From the NCBI GenBank assembly GCA_026225275.1, contig JAMFSL010000056.1, positions 1 through 53,919 on the forward strand: a DNA stretch of 53,919 nucleotides. The letters are read 5' to 3'. This document shows, one piece after another, positions 44,063 to 53,195 of this stretch; within the stretch, counting starts at the first letter, position 1, and every line of letters begins with the position of its first letter. The notes under the pieces were generated by a model. That model was not told where the DNA came from and did no database searches. It saw nothing but the letters and a program-made list of their open reading frames with translations. Position numbers and translations under genes: made by a program. Source of the stretch: Puia dinghuensis. Its GTDB lineage: Bacteria; Bacteroidota; Bacteroidia; Chitinophagales; Chitinophagaceae.

Positions 44063-44539
44063 ATGACAATTCACTTCGGATACAACAAAAAGCAGGTTTT
44101 GGACGGGTTGCGCGGCCATTTCTTCGGTCGCCCGGAAATCAGGATCCTCGTTATTATGATCAATGTTTTCGCCATCCTGTCGGCCATCCTATTCGCTTTC
44201 CGAAAGATAGGGCCTTTCCCCTTCCTCATCTTCTCCGTCCTTTGGTTCTTTCTCTGGATCTCTATCCGCAGACTTCTACCCCTCAGTATTTATAAGAAAT
44301 CAGCCACTTTCAAAGATACCTTCGCCCTCAGCATGGAAGACCGGGGCATCTTACTGGAGACGAAGAAAGGCAGTCAGCTATGGTCCTGGGAAGATTTCAG
44401 CGGGTTTAAGGAGACGATCTATTTCTTTCATGTCTATTTTAACACCCGCTCGTTCTTTATGATTCCCAAGGACGCTTTCAAGGATATCACCGAGATCCAG
44501 GCCACCCGCAAGCTGTTAAAAGAAAAGATTAAGAGTTGA
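44063..44539 (+). CDS. YcxB-like membrane protein
   Basis: From ATG 44063 the protein has 158 residues. It starts MTIHFGYNKKQVLDGLRGHFFGRPE, then has two membrane helices (about 28-48 and 52-72), and a C-terminal soluble part with SMEDRGILLETKKGSQLWSWEDFSGFKET and a final KDITEIQATRKLLKEKIKS, a pattern of YcxB-domain proteins. Function is unknown. An in-frame TTG 17 codons upstream lies inside the terminator T run, so it is rejected. It ends directly before the convergent gldB stop. Confidence 0.7.
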   Translation: MTIHFGYNKKQVLDGLRGHFFGRPEIRILVIMINVFAILSAILFAFRKIGPFPFLIFSVLWFFLWISIRRLLPLSIYKKSATFKDTFALSMEDRGILLETKKGSQLWSWEDFSGFKETIYFFHVYFNTRSFFMIPKDAFKDITEIQATRKLLKEKIKS

Positions 44540-45604
44540 TCATTTCGGTTTATACTTCGACTCTTCGAACAGCGTCCGCACCGGGATGCGCATCACGTCA
44601 AGAGGCCGGAGATTACTGTGATCCTGCGCATATTTTTTCACGATCTCCCAGCCAACCCAGGCCCCGATATTGCCGGGTGAGCCCTCGGGCATACCCTCGG
44701 TCTTGGGACCTTCGCCAATATAATTCTTGATAATGTCGGCATCGATGGTATACAGATCGGTATTTTGAAGAAAAAACCCCCAGATGGCGCCCTCATTATG
44801 GGCACACCAGTCCAACTGAGCCTGCGAATACCCCGTTGTAATACTATCCGGTGCATCCGGCAGCAATTTGCCCGCCAGCCACCAGTACCGCCCCTTGATG
44901 ATCATCTGTTCGATCAGCGGCCTGCTGTCGCTGCTGTCGGGGAAGATATCCATAGCCAGAGCGGCCATGCAATTGGCGTCGATGTATTGTGGCTCAAAAC
45001 GCCGGGAGATATACCTTGGATAAGTATCCTGCCCCTTGCCGGTCAGATAAATGGAAAAATTACTGCCGGCATAGGCCTGCAGCCCGATCGCCAGGGCCTC
45101 ATTGGTAATGGCAACTCCCGGTCCGTCAAAAGGCCCGATAAAACTCACCACATGTTCCGGCAGCTGGTATTTCGGGAAATAGTATTTGATATAACGGAAG
45201 CCCTGCTGCAATTCCTTTTCCAACCAGTCCAGCCGTTGGTATTTAGCCTTTAGCGAATCACTGATGGCCAGATAGCTCACGAAGAACTCCCGGGCAGCGG
45301 CAAAAGCCACGCGACTGGTGTCGGATAAGGGCCCGGCCCCCAGGATATTGCCTACAAAATCGCCGGTGAAATAAGGGTACCGTTGATCGAGCCGGTATAA
45401 ACCCGGTACGATATGATTGGAATCCAGCGAGAAAAACGCTGTGTCGAACCGGGTAATATGCACATCTCCAACGGAAATGCCAGATACATCAGGGTGGTCG
45501 CCATGCAGACCGCAGCCAGCCAGAAAGGCAAAGCCTAACACGACGAAGATCACTTTTATATCCGGACGGACAGATGAACGGCCAGTTGAACAAAACATAG
45601 TCAT
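44540..45604 (-). CDS. gldB: Gliding motility lipoprotein GldB
   Basis: GldB is one of the lipoproteins linked to gliding motility and type IX secretion in Bacteroidota. The 354-residue protein has a lipoprotein signal with FLAGC (Cys31) after a somewhat long N-region, then the GldB domain with ITRFDTAFFSLD, GPFDGPGVAITNEALAIGLQAYAG and the C-terminal NIGAWVGWEIVKKYA. In many relatives it also lies beside NAD synthetase, as here, but the usual gldC is not next to it. It is divergent from nadE with 77 bases between. Confidence 0.9.
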   Translation of the reverse strand: MTMFCSTGRSSVRPDIKVIFVVLGFAFLAGCGLHGDHPDVSGISVGDVHITRFDTAFFSLDSNHIVPGLYRLDQRYPYFTGDFVGNILGAGPLSDTSRVAFAAAREFFVSYLAISDSLKAKYQRLDWLEKELQQGFRYIKYYFPKYQLPEHVVSFIGPFDGPGVAITNEALAIGLQAYAGSNFSIYLTGKGQDTYPRYISRRFEPQYIDANCMAALAMDIFPDSSDSRPLIEQMIIKGRYWWLAGKLLPDAPDSITTGYSQAQLDWCAHNEGAIWGFFLQNTDLYTIDADIIKNYIGEGPKTEGMPEGSPGNIGAWVGWEIVKKYAQDHSNLRPLDVMRIPVRTLFEESKYKPK

Positions 45605-45669
45605 TGGGTGATAACGAATGAATGCTCAGCGAATTGCGTGCCCTCACCCCCGGATCTTATTTTTTAGCG

Positions 45670-45677
45670 TAATTTTG
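45670..45677 (+). promoter_or_regulatory. -7 promoter element before nadE
   Basis: TAATTTTG matches TAnnTTTG and ends 4 bases before the ATG at 45682, so a leaderless or nearly leaderless transcript is likely. No TTG -33 element at the usual distance is visible. Confidence 0.5.
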
Positions 45678-45681
45678 TACC

Positions 45682-47496
45682 ATGAAAATAGCGCTGGCGC
45701 AACAGAACTATCACGTCGGGAATTTTGAGGATAATACCCGTAAGATCCTCGAAGGCATCCGCCAGGCCAAACAGGCCGGCGCCGACCTGGTCGTCTTCTC
45801 CGAGCTTTGCATTTGCGGTTACCCACCCCGTGATTTCCTGGAGTTCGAAGATTTCATTACAAAATGTTATGCAGCTATCGATCGGATCAGGGAAGAAGCA
45901 GACACGATCGGAGTAATTGTCGGCAGCCCTGCCCGTAATCCCCAGCGGGAAGGGAAGGATCTCTTTAATGCCGCCTGGCTGCTCTATGAAAAAGAGATCA
46001 AAGGCGTAGCCCACAAGACCTGCCTGCCGAACTATGATATATTTGACGAATACCGCTATTTCGAGCCGGGATTTGAATGGAACGTTATTCCGTTCAAAGG
46101 CAAGAAGATTGCTCTCACGATCTGTGAAGACATCTGGAATATAGGAGATAATCCGCTGTACCGCGTCTGCCCCATGGACCAGCTGATACGACAGCACCCT
46201 GACCTGATGATCAATATCTCCGCCTCTCCTTTTGATTACGATCACGATGAAGACCGGAAAGAAGTGGTCCGGCAGAATGTATTGAAATACCATCTTCCCA
46301 TGTATTATTGCGCCGCAGTAGGCTCACAGACGGAGATAGTATTTGACGGCGGTAGCCTCGTATACGATGCGAAAGGAAATCTGGTCAAAGAACTGAATTA
46401 TTTCGAAGAGGATTTCGCCGTTGTACCGCTGCCACATCCCATACCGCCATTATTCGAAGAGCTGCTGCCGGGCCTTTCCATTCCCGTCAACCGGGATGAA
46501 GAAGACCTTCCGGATAGTCCGTCCCACACCTCCGGCCCGCTGGCTGCCCCCATTGCCGAACATCCCGTCCCGCTGACAGAGATCTTCGACAAGGATATGC
46601 GGGTTTCCAAACTCAACGATCCCGACCGTATTGTACAATACCTGACCGACGAACGGAATATTGCCCAGATATATCGTGCGCTGATCCTGGGCATCCGGGA
46701 TTATTTTTTCAAAATGGGCTTTACAAAGGCCATCCTCGGCAGCAGCGGGGGCATCGACAGCGCGGTCACCCTGGCGCTGGCCTGCGAAGCCTTGGGCAAG
46801 GATAATGTCCGGGCTATTCTGCTGCCCTCCCCTTATTCCAGCGGCCATTCGGTCAGCGATGCGGAGCAGCTATCCCGCAATCTGGGCAACCCTTATGATA
46901 TCATCCCCATCCGCGAAGTATATGAATCGCTGTTGCATACGCTGCAACCCGTATTTAAAGATCTCCCCTTCGGCCTCGCCGAAGAAAACCTGCAAAGCCG
47001 CACCCGCGGCAATATCCTGATGGGGCTTGCCAATAAATTCGGCTATGTGCTGCTCAACACGTCGAATAAGAGCGAGTTGTCGACTGGTTACGGCACCCTT
47101 TACGGCGATATGGCCGGAGGACTCAGTGTATTGGGTGACGTCTATAAAGGACAGGTATATGCCCTGGCACGCTATATCAACCGCAACAGCCAGATCATTC
47201 CCGCCAATATACTCGAAAAAGCGCCCTCGGCCGAACTGCGGCCTGGCCAGAAAGACAGCGACAGCCTTCCGGATTACGACATCCTCGACAAGATCCTCTA
47301 CCAATATATCGAAAGAAGACAGGGGCCGAAAGAGATCGTCGCGATGGGCATCGATGAAGCCCTGGTAAGCCGTGTTCTCAGGCTCGTCAATAACAATGAA
47401 TACAAGCGAAATCAGTTTTGCCCGATCATCCGGGTCAGTTGCAAAGCGTTCGGCGTTGGAAGAAGAGTGCCGATAGTAGGGAAGTATCTTTCATAG
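45682..47496 (+). CDS. nadE: Glutamine-dependent NAD+ synthetase
   Basis: This 604-residue enzyme makes NAD+ from deamido-NAD+ with glutamine. The N-terminal nitrilase-type domain carries the triad Glu41 (VFSELCICGYPP), Lys112 (AHKTCLPNYDIFDEYRYF) and Cys148 (LTICEDIWN). The C-terminal synthetase domain has the PP-loop LGSSGGIDSAVT (352-363) and NKSELSTGYGTLYGDMAGG. A Pro/Ser/Asp-rich stretch (about residues 266-298) joins the two domains and looks like an inserted linker. It is divergent from gldB. Length is normal. Confidence 0.97.
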   Translation: MKIALAQQNYHVGNFEDNTRKILEGIRQAKQAGADLVVFSELCICGYPPRDFLEFEDFITKCYAAIDRIREEADTIGVIVGSPARNPQREGKDLFNAAWLLYEKEIKGVAHKTCLPNYDIFDEYRYFEPGFEWNVIPFKGKKIALTICEDIWNIGDNPLYRVCPMDQLIRQHPDLMINISASPFDYDHDEDRKEVVRQNVLKYHLPMYYCAAVGSQTEIVFDGGSLVYDAKGNLVKELNYFEEDFAVVPLPHPIPPLFEELLPGLSIPVNRDEEDLPDSPSHTSGPLAAPIAEHPVPLTEIFDKDMRVSKLNDPDRIVQYLTDERNIAQIYRALILGIRDYFFKMGFTKAILGSSGGIDSAVTLALACEALGKDNVRAILLPSPYSSGHSVSDAEQLSRNLGNPYDIIPIREVYESLLHTLQPVFKDLPFGLAEENLQSRTRGNILMGLANKFGYVLLNTSNKSELSTGYGTLYGDMAGGLSVLGDVYKGQVYALARYINRNSQIIPANILEKAPSAELRPGQKDSDSLPDYDILDKILYQYIERRQGPKEIVAMGIDEALVSRVLRLVNNNEYKRNQFCPIIRVSCKAFGVGRRVPIVGKYLS

Positions 47497-47542
47497 AACG
47501 GTCCCCGGCCCTCGAAAGTCATGGAGCCGACCCGGGCCGCTC

Positions 47543-47995
47543 TTAATGCTTTAGGATGATAATATATCGCGTATCGACGCCGCCGAATCTTTCATCGGCA
47601 TAGATCTCCAGGCGATGCTTATCCAGCGTCTTTATTTTGTAGTACTGATCCTGGAAATAAATAGTGCTGTCGTTATTCTGGAAGGCCCACATGAACGGCA
47701 GACTGTCAGCACTAGTCCTGGAAGGCTTCGACCCGAGCTGCGAATTCGGACCTAATGCGGAATAGCCCGTCCCATCCTTGCAGAAAATGAGCGTATTATC
47801 TTTTTCGCTGCCGGCAATGCGTGGGTCAAGGGCATCGAAAATACCATCGTCATTAGAGTCGAATCCCGCCTTTTCGTATTTCCAGGGAGTATTGGTGAGT
47901 AAGTCCAGATCTTTACCTGTAGCGGTTTTATCGGAGCAACCTGTCATATAAAGACTGGCCGATAGTAGGGTAAGTATGGTCCAATTCGAAGTCAT
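47543..47995 (-). CDS. Predicted lipoprotein, lipocalin-like
   Basis: The 150-residue protein has the lipoprotein signal SLYMTGC with Cys20. The mature part begins SDKTATGKDLDLLTNTPWKYEKAGFD and contains SNDDGIFDALDP, an acidic Ca-like loop, then TLIFCKDGTGYSALG and IYADERFGGVDTRYIIILKH, typical of lipocalin-like Bacteroidota lipoproteins. Function is unknown. It is convergent with nadE, with a GC-rich inverted repeat (CGGCCC/GGGCCG near 47506-47539) in the gap. Confidence 0.65.
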   Translation of the reverse strand: MTSNWTILTLLSASLYMTGCSDKTATGKDLDLLTNTPWKYEKAGFDSNDDGIFDALDPRIAGSEKDNTLIFCKDGTGYSALGPNSQLGSKPSRTSADSLPFMWAFQNNDSTIYFQDQYYKIKTLDKHRLEIYADERFGGVDTRYIIILKH

Positions 47996-48105
47996 TCTGC
48001 TCGCATTACCGTTTGGAAGGCCGGAACCCTCCCAGGTTTAAACTCCGCGATCAAATAATTATTTTATGTGATGTAAAATTAAATTTTTTTAATCTCCCCG
48101 AAAAA

Positions 48106-48126
48106 CTTGGCCCATAAGTTGCCAAG
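48106..48126. promoter_or_regulatory. Inverted repeat upstream of moxR
   Basis: CTTGGC (48106-48111) and GCCAAG (48121-48126) are inverted around 9 bases. TATTTTCG (48135-48142), a degenerate -7 element, lies just downstream, so the repeat could be an operator for the moxR cluster. Confidence 0.3.
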
Positions 48127-48169
48127 CGAATTCGTATTTTCGATCCTTAGATAATATATATTCAGCACT

Positions 48170-49171
48170 ATGCTTTATACAGCAGAGGATATCAGACAGC
48201 TAAATAACAAGATCCAATACCAGGCCGCCTTTATCGACCGCTTACGCGATGAGGTGGGAAGGGTAATCGTAGGACAGCACCAGATGCTCGACCGGTTACT
48301 GATCGGCCTGCTCAGCAATGGGCATGTTCTCCTCGAAGGAGTCCCTGGATTGGCTAAGACATTGGCTATTAAATCATTAGCTCAGGCTATTCACGCTAAG
48401 TTCAGCCGTATCCAGTTCACGCCCGACCTATTACCGGCGGACGTCATCGGGACAATGATCTATAATCAGCAGAAACACGAGTTTGTAGTCCGCAAAGGGC
48501 CGATTTTTGCCAATTTTGTCCTGGCGGATGAAATTAACCGCGCCCCGGCCAAAGTCCAAAGCGCATTGCTTGAAGCGATGCAGGAACGCCAGGTCACACT
48601 GGGCGACACCAGCCATAAGCTGGAAGATCCCTTTTTGGTGCTGGCCACCCAGAATCCACTGGAACAGGAAGGTACCTACCCGCTGCCGGAAGCCCAGCAG
48701 GACCGCTTTATTATGAAGGTGATCGTCGATTATCCTACCAAACAGGAAGAACAGCTCATTATCCGTCAGAATGTTCAAGGCACTCAATCTCCTTCCGTCG
48801 AACAGGTCGTTTCCATGCAGGAGATTATCGATGCCAGAAACCTGGCCCGCCAGATCTATATGGATGAAAAAGTAGAGCATTACATTCTCGATATTGTATT
48901 TGCTACCCGCACACCTGAGAAGTATAAGTTGGAAAAGCTGAAACCGCTGATTGCCTATGGCGGCAGCCCCAGAGCCAGCATTAATCTTGCCCTGGCTGCT
49001 AAAGGCAATGCCTTTCTTAGCAAGCGCGGCTACGTTATACCTGAAGACGTACGCTCGATTTCCAAAGACGTACTGCGCCACCGCATCGGACTGACCTACG
49101 AAGCAGAGGCCGAGAATGTAAATGTCGAACAGGTGATCGATGAAGTGCTGAAAGCTATTCCGATACCTTAA
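48170..49171 (+). CDS. moxR: MoxR-family AAA ATPase
   Basis: MoxR ATPases act as chaperone-like partners of vWA proteins. The 333-residue protein has Walker A GVPGLAKT (57-64), Walker B VLADEINRAP (about 117-126), sensor FLVLATQNPLEQEGTYPLPEAQQDRF and a C-terminal lid domain with GGSPRASINLALAAK. Length and motifs are normal. It is followed 24 bases later by a DUF58 gene, a BatD-like gene and a vWA gene, the typical Bacteroidota aerotolerance (Bat) arrangement. Confidence 0.95.
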   Translation: MLYTAEDIRQLNNKIQYQAAFIDRLRDEVGRVIVGQHQMLDRLLIGLLSNGHVLLEGVPGLAKTLAIKSLAQAIHAKFSRIQFTPDLLPADVIGTMIYNQQKHEFVVRKGPIFANFVLADEINRAPAKVQSALLEAMQERQVTLGDTSHKLEDPFLVLATQNPLEQEGTYPLPEAQQDRFIMKVIVDYPTKQEEQLIIRQNVQGTQSPSVEQVVSMQEIIDARNLARQIYMDEKVEHYILDIVFATRTPEKYKLEKLKPLIAYGGSPRASINLALAAKGNAFLSKRGYVIPEDVRSISKDVLRHRIGLTYEAEAENVNVEQVIDEVLKAIPIP

Positions 49172-49195
49172 ATCAAGAAATCAAGCGGATCACCT

Positions 49196-50116
49196 ATGCT
49201 CACGACAGCCGAAATATTGAAGAGGGTGAGGGAGCTCGACATCAAAAGCAAGCGGCTCACCCGTCACCTTTTTACCGGAGAATACCATAGCGCCTTCAAA
49301 GGCCGGGGTATGAGCTTTCGGGAGGTAAGGGAATATGCGGCAGGTGATGATATCCGTTTCATCGACTGGAACGTCTCCGCCCGGTTCAATCACCCTTTCA
49401 GCAAGCTCTTCGAGGAGGAACGCGAGCTGACGGTCATGATGCTGGTGGATGTCAGCGCCAGTTCCCTTTTCGGTACGGTACACGCCCGCAAAAAAGATAT
49501 CATTACCGAGGTATGCGCCGTCCTGGCCTTTTCCGCCATCAATAACAATGATAAAGTAGGCGCCATTTTTTTCAGCGACAAAGTGGAGGCCTATATCCCT
49601 CCGAAAAAAGGCAGAGAACACGTGCTGTATATAGTAAGACAGCTGCTGACCATAGAGCCTAAGAGAAAAGGTACCAGCATCAGCGAAGCCATTCGCTTCT
49701 TGAATGGCTCAGTCAGGCATAAGTCCATTGTATTCCTGTTAAGCGATTTTCTCGATGGCCAGGCAGCGTCGCAGGACCCCCGGAATGGCCGCTCCGAGGC
49801 CGGCTTTGACGATGCCCTTAAAGTGGCCGGAAAGAAACACGACATGATCGGGGTCAAAGTATATGACAAAATGGATATGGAATTACCTGCTATCGGTATG
49901 ATGGAGGCAGAAGATTCCGAGACGGGCAGCAGACATTGGGTGGATACGAACGATTACCTGGTGAGGACGAACTATCAACAATATTTCTTTAACCAGACGG
50001 AGCAATGTAAAAGCATTTTCCAAAAGGCCGGATGCGATCTACTGCACCTGCGGACGGACGAAGACTATGTTAAAATACTACAGCGCTTTTTTGCCAGCCG
50101 TCACCGGCCGGGATAA
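49196..50116 (+). CDS. DUF58 domain protein
   Basis: This 306-residue protein has the DUF58 motif TGEYHSAFKGRGMSFREVREYAAGDDIRFIDWNVSARF (about 28-65) and a vWA-like region after it (LMLVDVSASSLFG, about 80-92). It is the usual partner of MoxR. A short Gly/Arg/Ser-rich insertion (DGQAASQDPRNGRSEAG) interrupts the C-terminal half. The next gene starts 3 bases after its stop, so the cluster is one transcript. Function is only broadly known. Confidence 0.92.
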   Translation: MLTTAEILKRVRELDIKSKRLTRHLFTGEYHSAFKGRGMSFREVREYAAGDDIRFIDWNVSARFNHPFSKLFEEERELTVMMLVDVSASSLFGTVHARKKDIITEVCAVLAFSAINNNDKVGAIFFSDKVEAYIPPKKGREHVLYIVRQLLTIEPKRKGTSISEAIRFLNGSVRHKSIVFLLSDFLDGQAASQDPRNGRSEAGFDDALKVAGKKHDMIGVKVYDKMDMELPAIGMMEAEDSETGSRHWVDTNDYLVRTNYQQYFFNQTEQCKSIFQKAGCDLLHLRTDEDYVKILQRFFASRHRPG

Positions 50117-50119
50117 TAC

Positions 50120-51184
50120 ATGATAAGATCATCGTCAAATATCATGGGCCTAACCCTAGGCATGCTACCGGCTATGCTGCTATCCGCCGCATTCATGCTG
50201 CCGCCTGCCCTGTTATCTGCCCAGACCCATTCCCGGCGCCACGCTTCTGCCGCTCCGGACCCCGCCGCCCCTGTCCTTAAGGCTACGGTTGATAAACAAA
50301 AGATCCTTATCGGCGAACCTCTTCAATTAATGCTGGAGGCTACTGTCACCGACAATGCCCCCCTGGTCTGGCCATCACTGGACTCGTTGCCGCATTTTGA
50401 ATGGGTAGAAAAGCATACCGTGGATTCCTCCGTTCAGCCGGGCCAGCGTTACTACCGTCAATACCTGACCATCACCAGCTTTGACTCCGGCGCCTATGCC
50501 ATCCCCCGGCTGACTTTCACTGCCGGCAACAAACAATACTTTACCGATTCGATACGTATCAATATAGGATATACGAAGATCGATCCCAATAAAGATTATC
50601 ACGATATTAAGGACATCATCGATATTCCGAATCCCTTTGCCCGCTGGTTTGCATGGATCGTGGCTTTTGTTTCGCTTGTCTCGCTGGCCCTCGTCATTTG
50701 GCTGGTCCGCAAAAAGCGGGTGCTGAAATCTTTCATGCCGGGCCAGAAGACGCCGGCGCTTTCTCCCTATGAAGAAGCTATCCGCCAGTTGGACGAACTC
50801 CAGCGGCAGAACCTGCCGGAGACAGGCGCCATCAAGACCTACTACAGCCGGCTGGGTGATATCTTCAAACTATATCTCTATCGCCGGCTGGGCATTCAGA
50901 GCTTGTCCGAGACGAGTGAAGAATTGATCTCTCAGCTGCGACGCCGGACCCTTCCGGCACAGCAATTTTCAGAATTGTCCGATACCCTCCGCATGAGCGA
51001 TTTTGTAAAGTTCGCCAAATACCAGCCCGCACCCGCCGATGCCGAATCGCATTTCCGGACGATCCGCTCGGCCGTCGAAGAACTGGACAGTATCGCCGCA
51101 AATGATGAAAGGGCGGCAGCCCTTAAAGCCACGGCCACAACCGCAGCTCCGACCCAAAAAATAATGAAAGATCAAATAAATTAA
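50120..51184 (+). CDS. BatD-like membrane protein of the MoxR cluster
   Basis: The 354-residue protein has a hydrophobic N-terminus (about residues 9-34) ending near LSAQ, then a periplasmic immunoglobulin-like domain with LKATVDKQKILIGEPLQLMLEATV, one membrane helix (about 173-196, WFAWIVAFVSLVSLALVIWLV) and a cytoplasmic helical tail rich in Arg and Leu. It resembles the BatD family by its position and layout. It lies 3 bases after DUF58 and 14 before the vWA gene. A full BatD has more repeats, so the symbol is left empty. Confidence 0.75.
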   Translation: MIRSSSNIMGLTLGMLPAMLLSAAFMLPPALLSAQTHSRRHASAAPDPAAPVLKATVDKQKILIGEPLQLMLEATVTDNAPLVWPSLDSLPHFEWVEKHTVDSSVQPGQRYYRQYLTITSFDSGAYAIPRLTFTAGNKQYFTDSIRINIGYTKIDPNKDYHDIKDIIDIPNPFARWFAWIVAFVSLVSLALVIWLVRKKRVLKSFMPGQKTPALSPYEEAIRQLDELQRQNLPETGAIKTYYSRLGDIFKLYLYRRLGIQSLSETSEELISQLRRRTLPAQQFSELSDTLRMSDFVKFAKYQPAPADAESHFRTIRSAVEELDSIAANDERAAALKATATTAAPTQKIMKDQIN

Positions 51185-51198
51185 TACCACGAAATAAC

Positions 51199-52203
51199 GT
51201 GCTATACGATTGGTATCGACATATTTACTTCAGTCAGCCGGCCTTCTTTGGCCTGCTCGCCCTGGTGCCCCTGCTGATCTGGTGGGAGATCAAAAGGTCC
51301 GGCCGTGCCCAGGCCACGGTCATGGTGTCGACCGTAAGAGCCTTCCGTGGAACGGGATCCTGGCGAAATACACTGCGGCCGGTGCCCTTCATCTTCCGAC
51401 TCCTCGCTCTCTGTTGCCTTGTCGTCGCCCTTGCACGGCCGCAAAGCCGGAATGACGAACAGTTGGTCAATGGAGAAGGTATCGATATCATGCTCTGCCT
51501 GGATATCAGCGGCAGTATGCTATCCGAAGATTTCACGCCCAACCGGATGGAGGCGGCTAAAAACGTCGCCGCTGAATTTATTCACAACCGGCCTACAGAT
51601 CGCATCGGACTGGTGATTTTTTCGGGCGAGAGTTTTACCATGTGCCCCCTGACCACGGACCGCAATATGCTGTTGTCACAACTGTCAAACGTCCAAAGCG
51701 GATTGCTGGAAGACGGTACCGCCATCGGCTCGGGCCTCGCAACCGCCGTCGACCGCCTTCGTAATTCACCTTCGAAAACCAAGGTGATTATATTGCTGAC
51801 CGATGGAGAGAACAATGGTGGACTGATCGATCCCAATACAGCAAAGGAAATCGCCAAAGAAGTCGGCGTGCGCGTCTATACTATAGGAATGGGGACGGAA
51901 GGATTTGCACCCGTACCCGTACAAACACCCGGCGGCGTCATCATGCAACGGGAAAAAGTCAACATCGATGAAAAATTACTGACCCAGATCGCCACGGAGA
52001 CCGGAGGTCGTTATTATCGCGCCAAAGACAATGCTGGACTGAAGAATATTTATTCAGAGATCGACCAACTGGAGAAATCGAAGATCGAGACCACGACGAT
52101 CCGTCGGTACACGGAAAAATTCTATCCCTTTGCATTGGCCGCTGCTCTCTTCCTGCTGCTGGAACTGCTGCTGAGATGGACAGTCCTCCGAAAGTTCCCG
52201 TAA
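51199..52203 (+). CDS. batA: BatA-type von Willebrand factor A protein
   Basis: The 334-residue protein is a membrane-anchored vWA protein: two helices near residues 15-31 and 62-80, then MIDAS motif LDISGS (101-106) with Thr and Asp later in VIILLTDGENNG, and a C-terminal helix (about 305-330). GTG 51199 is the best start because it gives a compact N-terminus and no family-like ATG is upstream. The usual BatB, BatC and BatE genes are missing after it: rsgA follows 9 bases later. Bat proteins affect aerotolerance in Bacteroides. Confidence 0.9.
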   Translation: MLYDWYRHIYFSQPAFFGLLALVPLLIWWEIKRSGRAQATVMVSTVRAFRGTGSWRNTLRPVPFIFRLLALCCLVVALARPQSRNDEQLVNGEGIDIMLCLDISGSMLSEDFTPNRMEAAKNVAAEFIHNRPTDRIGLVIFSGESFTMCPLTTDRNMLLSQLSNVQSGLLEDGTAIGSGLATAVDRLRNSPSKTKVIILLTDGENNGGLIDPNTAKEIAKEVGVRVYTIGMGTEGFAPVPVQTPGGVIMQREKVNIDEKLLTQIATETGGRYYRAKDNAGLKNIYSEIDQLEKSKIETTTIRRYTEKFYPFALAAALFLLLELLLRWTVLRKFP

Positions 52204-52212
52204 TTTAGCGCC

Positions 52213-53139
52213 ATGACGGGAAAAGTGTACAAATCGACCGGATCATGGTACGTCGTCAAAACGGCAGAAGGCGAGACCTGGAATGCCCGCCTCAAAGGGC
52301 TTTTCAAGATCGACGATATCACCTCCACCAATCCCCTCGCAGTCGGCGATGACGTGGACTTCGAACCGGAAAATGAAGCCGGACATACAGCTACAATAAC
52401 GGCTATTCACAACCGGCGCAATTATATCAACCGGCAGTCGCCCTCTCATCGTATGCAGCACCATATTGTTGCTGCTAATATAGATCAATCCCTGTTGGTC
52501 GTTACCTTGAAAGAACCCCGGACATCCCAGGGTTTCATCGATCGCTGGCTGACGACTTGCGAGGCTTATCACGTACCGGCTGTCCTGCTATTCAACAAAT
52601 GTGATCTATACCGGAAAAAAGAAGAGGAAAAATTCACCGCGTGGCAAAAAATGTACGGTGATGTCGGCTACCGGCTGATCCGGATGAGCACTCACACCGG
52701 CGAAGGCCTGGATGAGGTAAAAGGCTTGCTCCAAGGCAAAATCAGCCTCCTGAGCGGTCATTCCGGGGTAGGGAAGTCCTCTTTCCTCAATGCCCTGTTC
52801 CCCTCTATGGAGCTGAAGACCCATGAAGTCAGTGGGTGGAGCGGTAAAGGCACTCATACCACAACCTTCGCGGAAATGTTCGATTTGCCCCCCAGCGGCC
52901 GTGTCATCGACACTCCCGGCATGCGCGAATTCGGCCTTGTCGACATCTCGAAGGCAGAACTCTCCGGCTACTTTCCCGAAATGCGCGCCCTCGCCGGCCA
53001 ATGCCAGTTCAATAACTGCTTGCACCTCGAAGAGCCTGGCTGCGTTGTCAAACAGGCTGTTCAAACGGGCTCTATCGCTCTGGACAGGTATATCAGCTAT
53101 TGCAGCATCCTGGACTCCATAGAAGAAAACAATTATTAA
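52213..53139 (+). CDS. rsgA: Ribosome small subunit GTPase RsgA
   Basis: RsgA is a circularly permuted GTPase that helps late 30S maturation. The 308-residue protein has an N-terminal OB-fold (about 1-70), G4 NKCD at 128-131, G1 GHSGVGKSS at 182-190 and G3 DTPG at 233-236, in the order typical of permuted GTPases. The C-terminal zinc finger uses Cys264, Cys269, His271 and Cys277. A weak TAATTTAG element overlaps the batA stop. It starts 9 bases after batA and may be in its transcript. Confidence 0.96.
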   Translation: MTGKVYKSTGSWYVVKTAEGETWNARLKGLFKIDDITSTNPLAVGDDVDFEPENEAGHTATITAIHNRRNYINRQSPSHRMQHHIVAANIDQSLLVVTLKEPRTSQGFIDRWLTTCEAYHVPAVLLFNKCDLYRKKEEEKFTAWQKMYGDVGYRLIRMSTHTGEGLDEVKGLLQGKISLLSGHSGVGKSSFLNALFPSMELKTHEVSGWSGKGTHTTTFAEMFDLPPSGRVIDTPGMREFGLVDISKAELSGYFPEMRALAGQCQFNNCLHLEEPGCVVKQAVQTGSIALDRYISYCSILDSIEENNY

Positions 53140-53195
53140 TCCCAACCCGGGAAATTGGCACGGGATTAGTTTATTAATATGAAAAAAGGATAAAA

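Noticed and set aside
47506-47539. GC-rich inverted repeat after nadE as a strong terminator
   Set aside because: The loop is over 20 bases and there is no T run, so it is only mentioned in the neighbouring gene entry.
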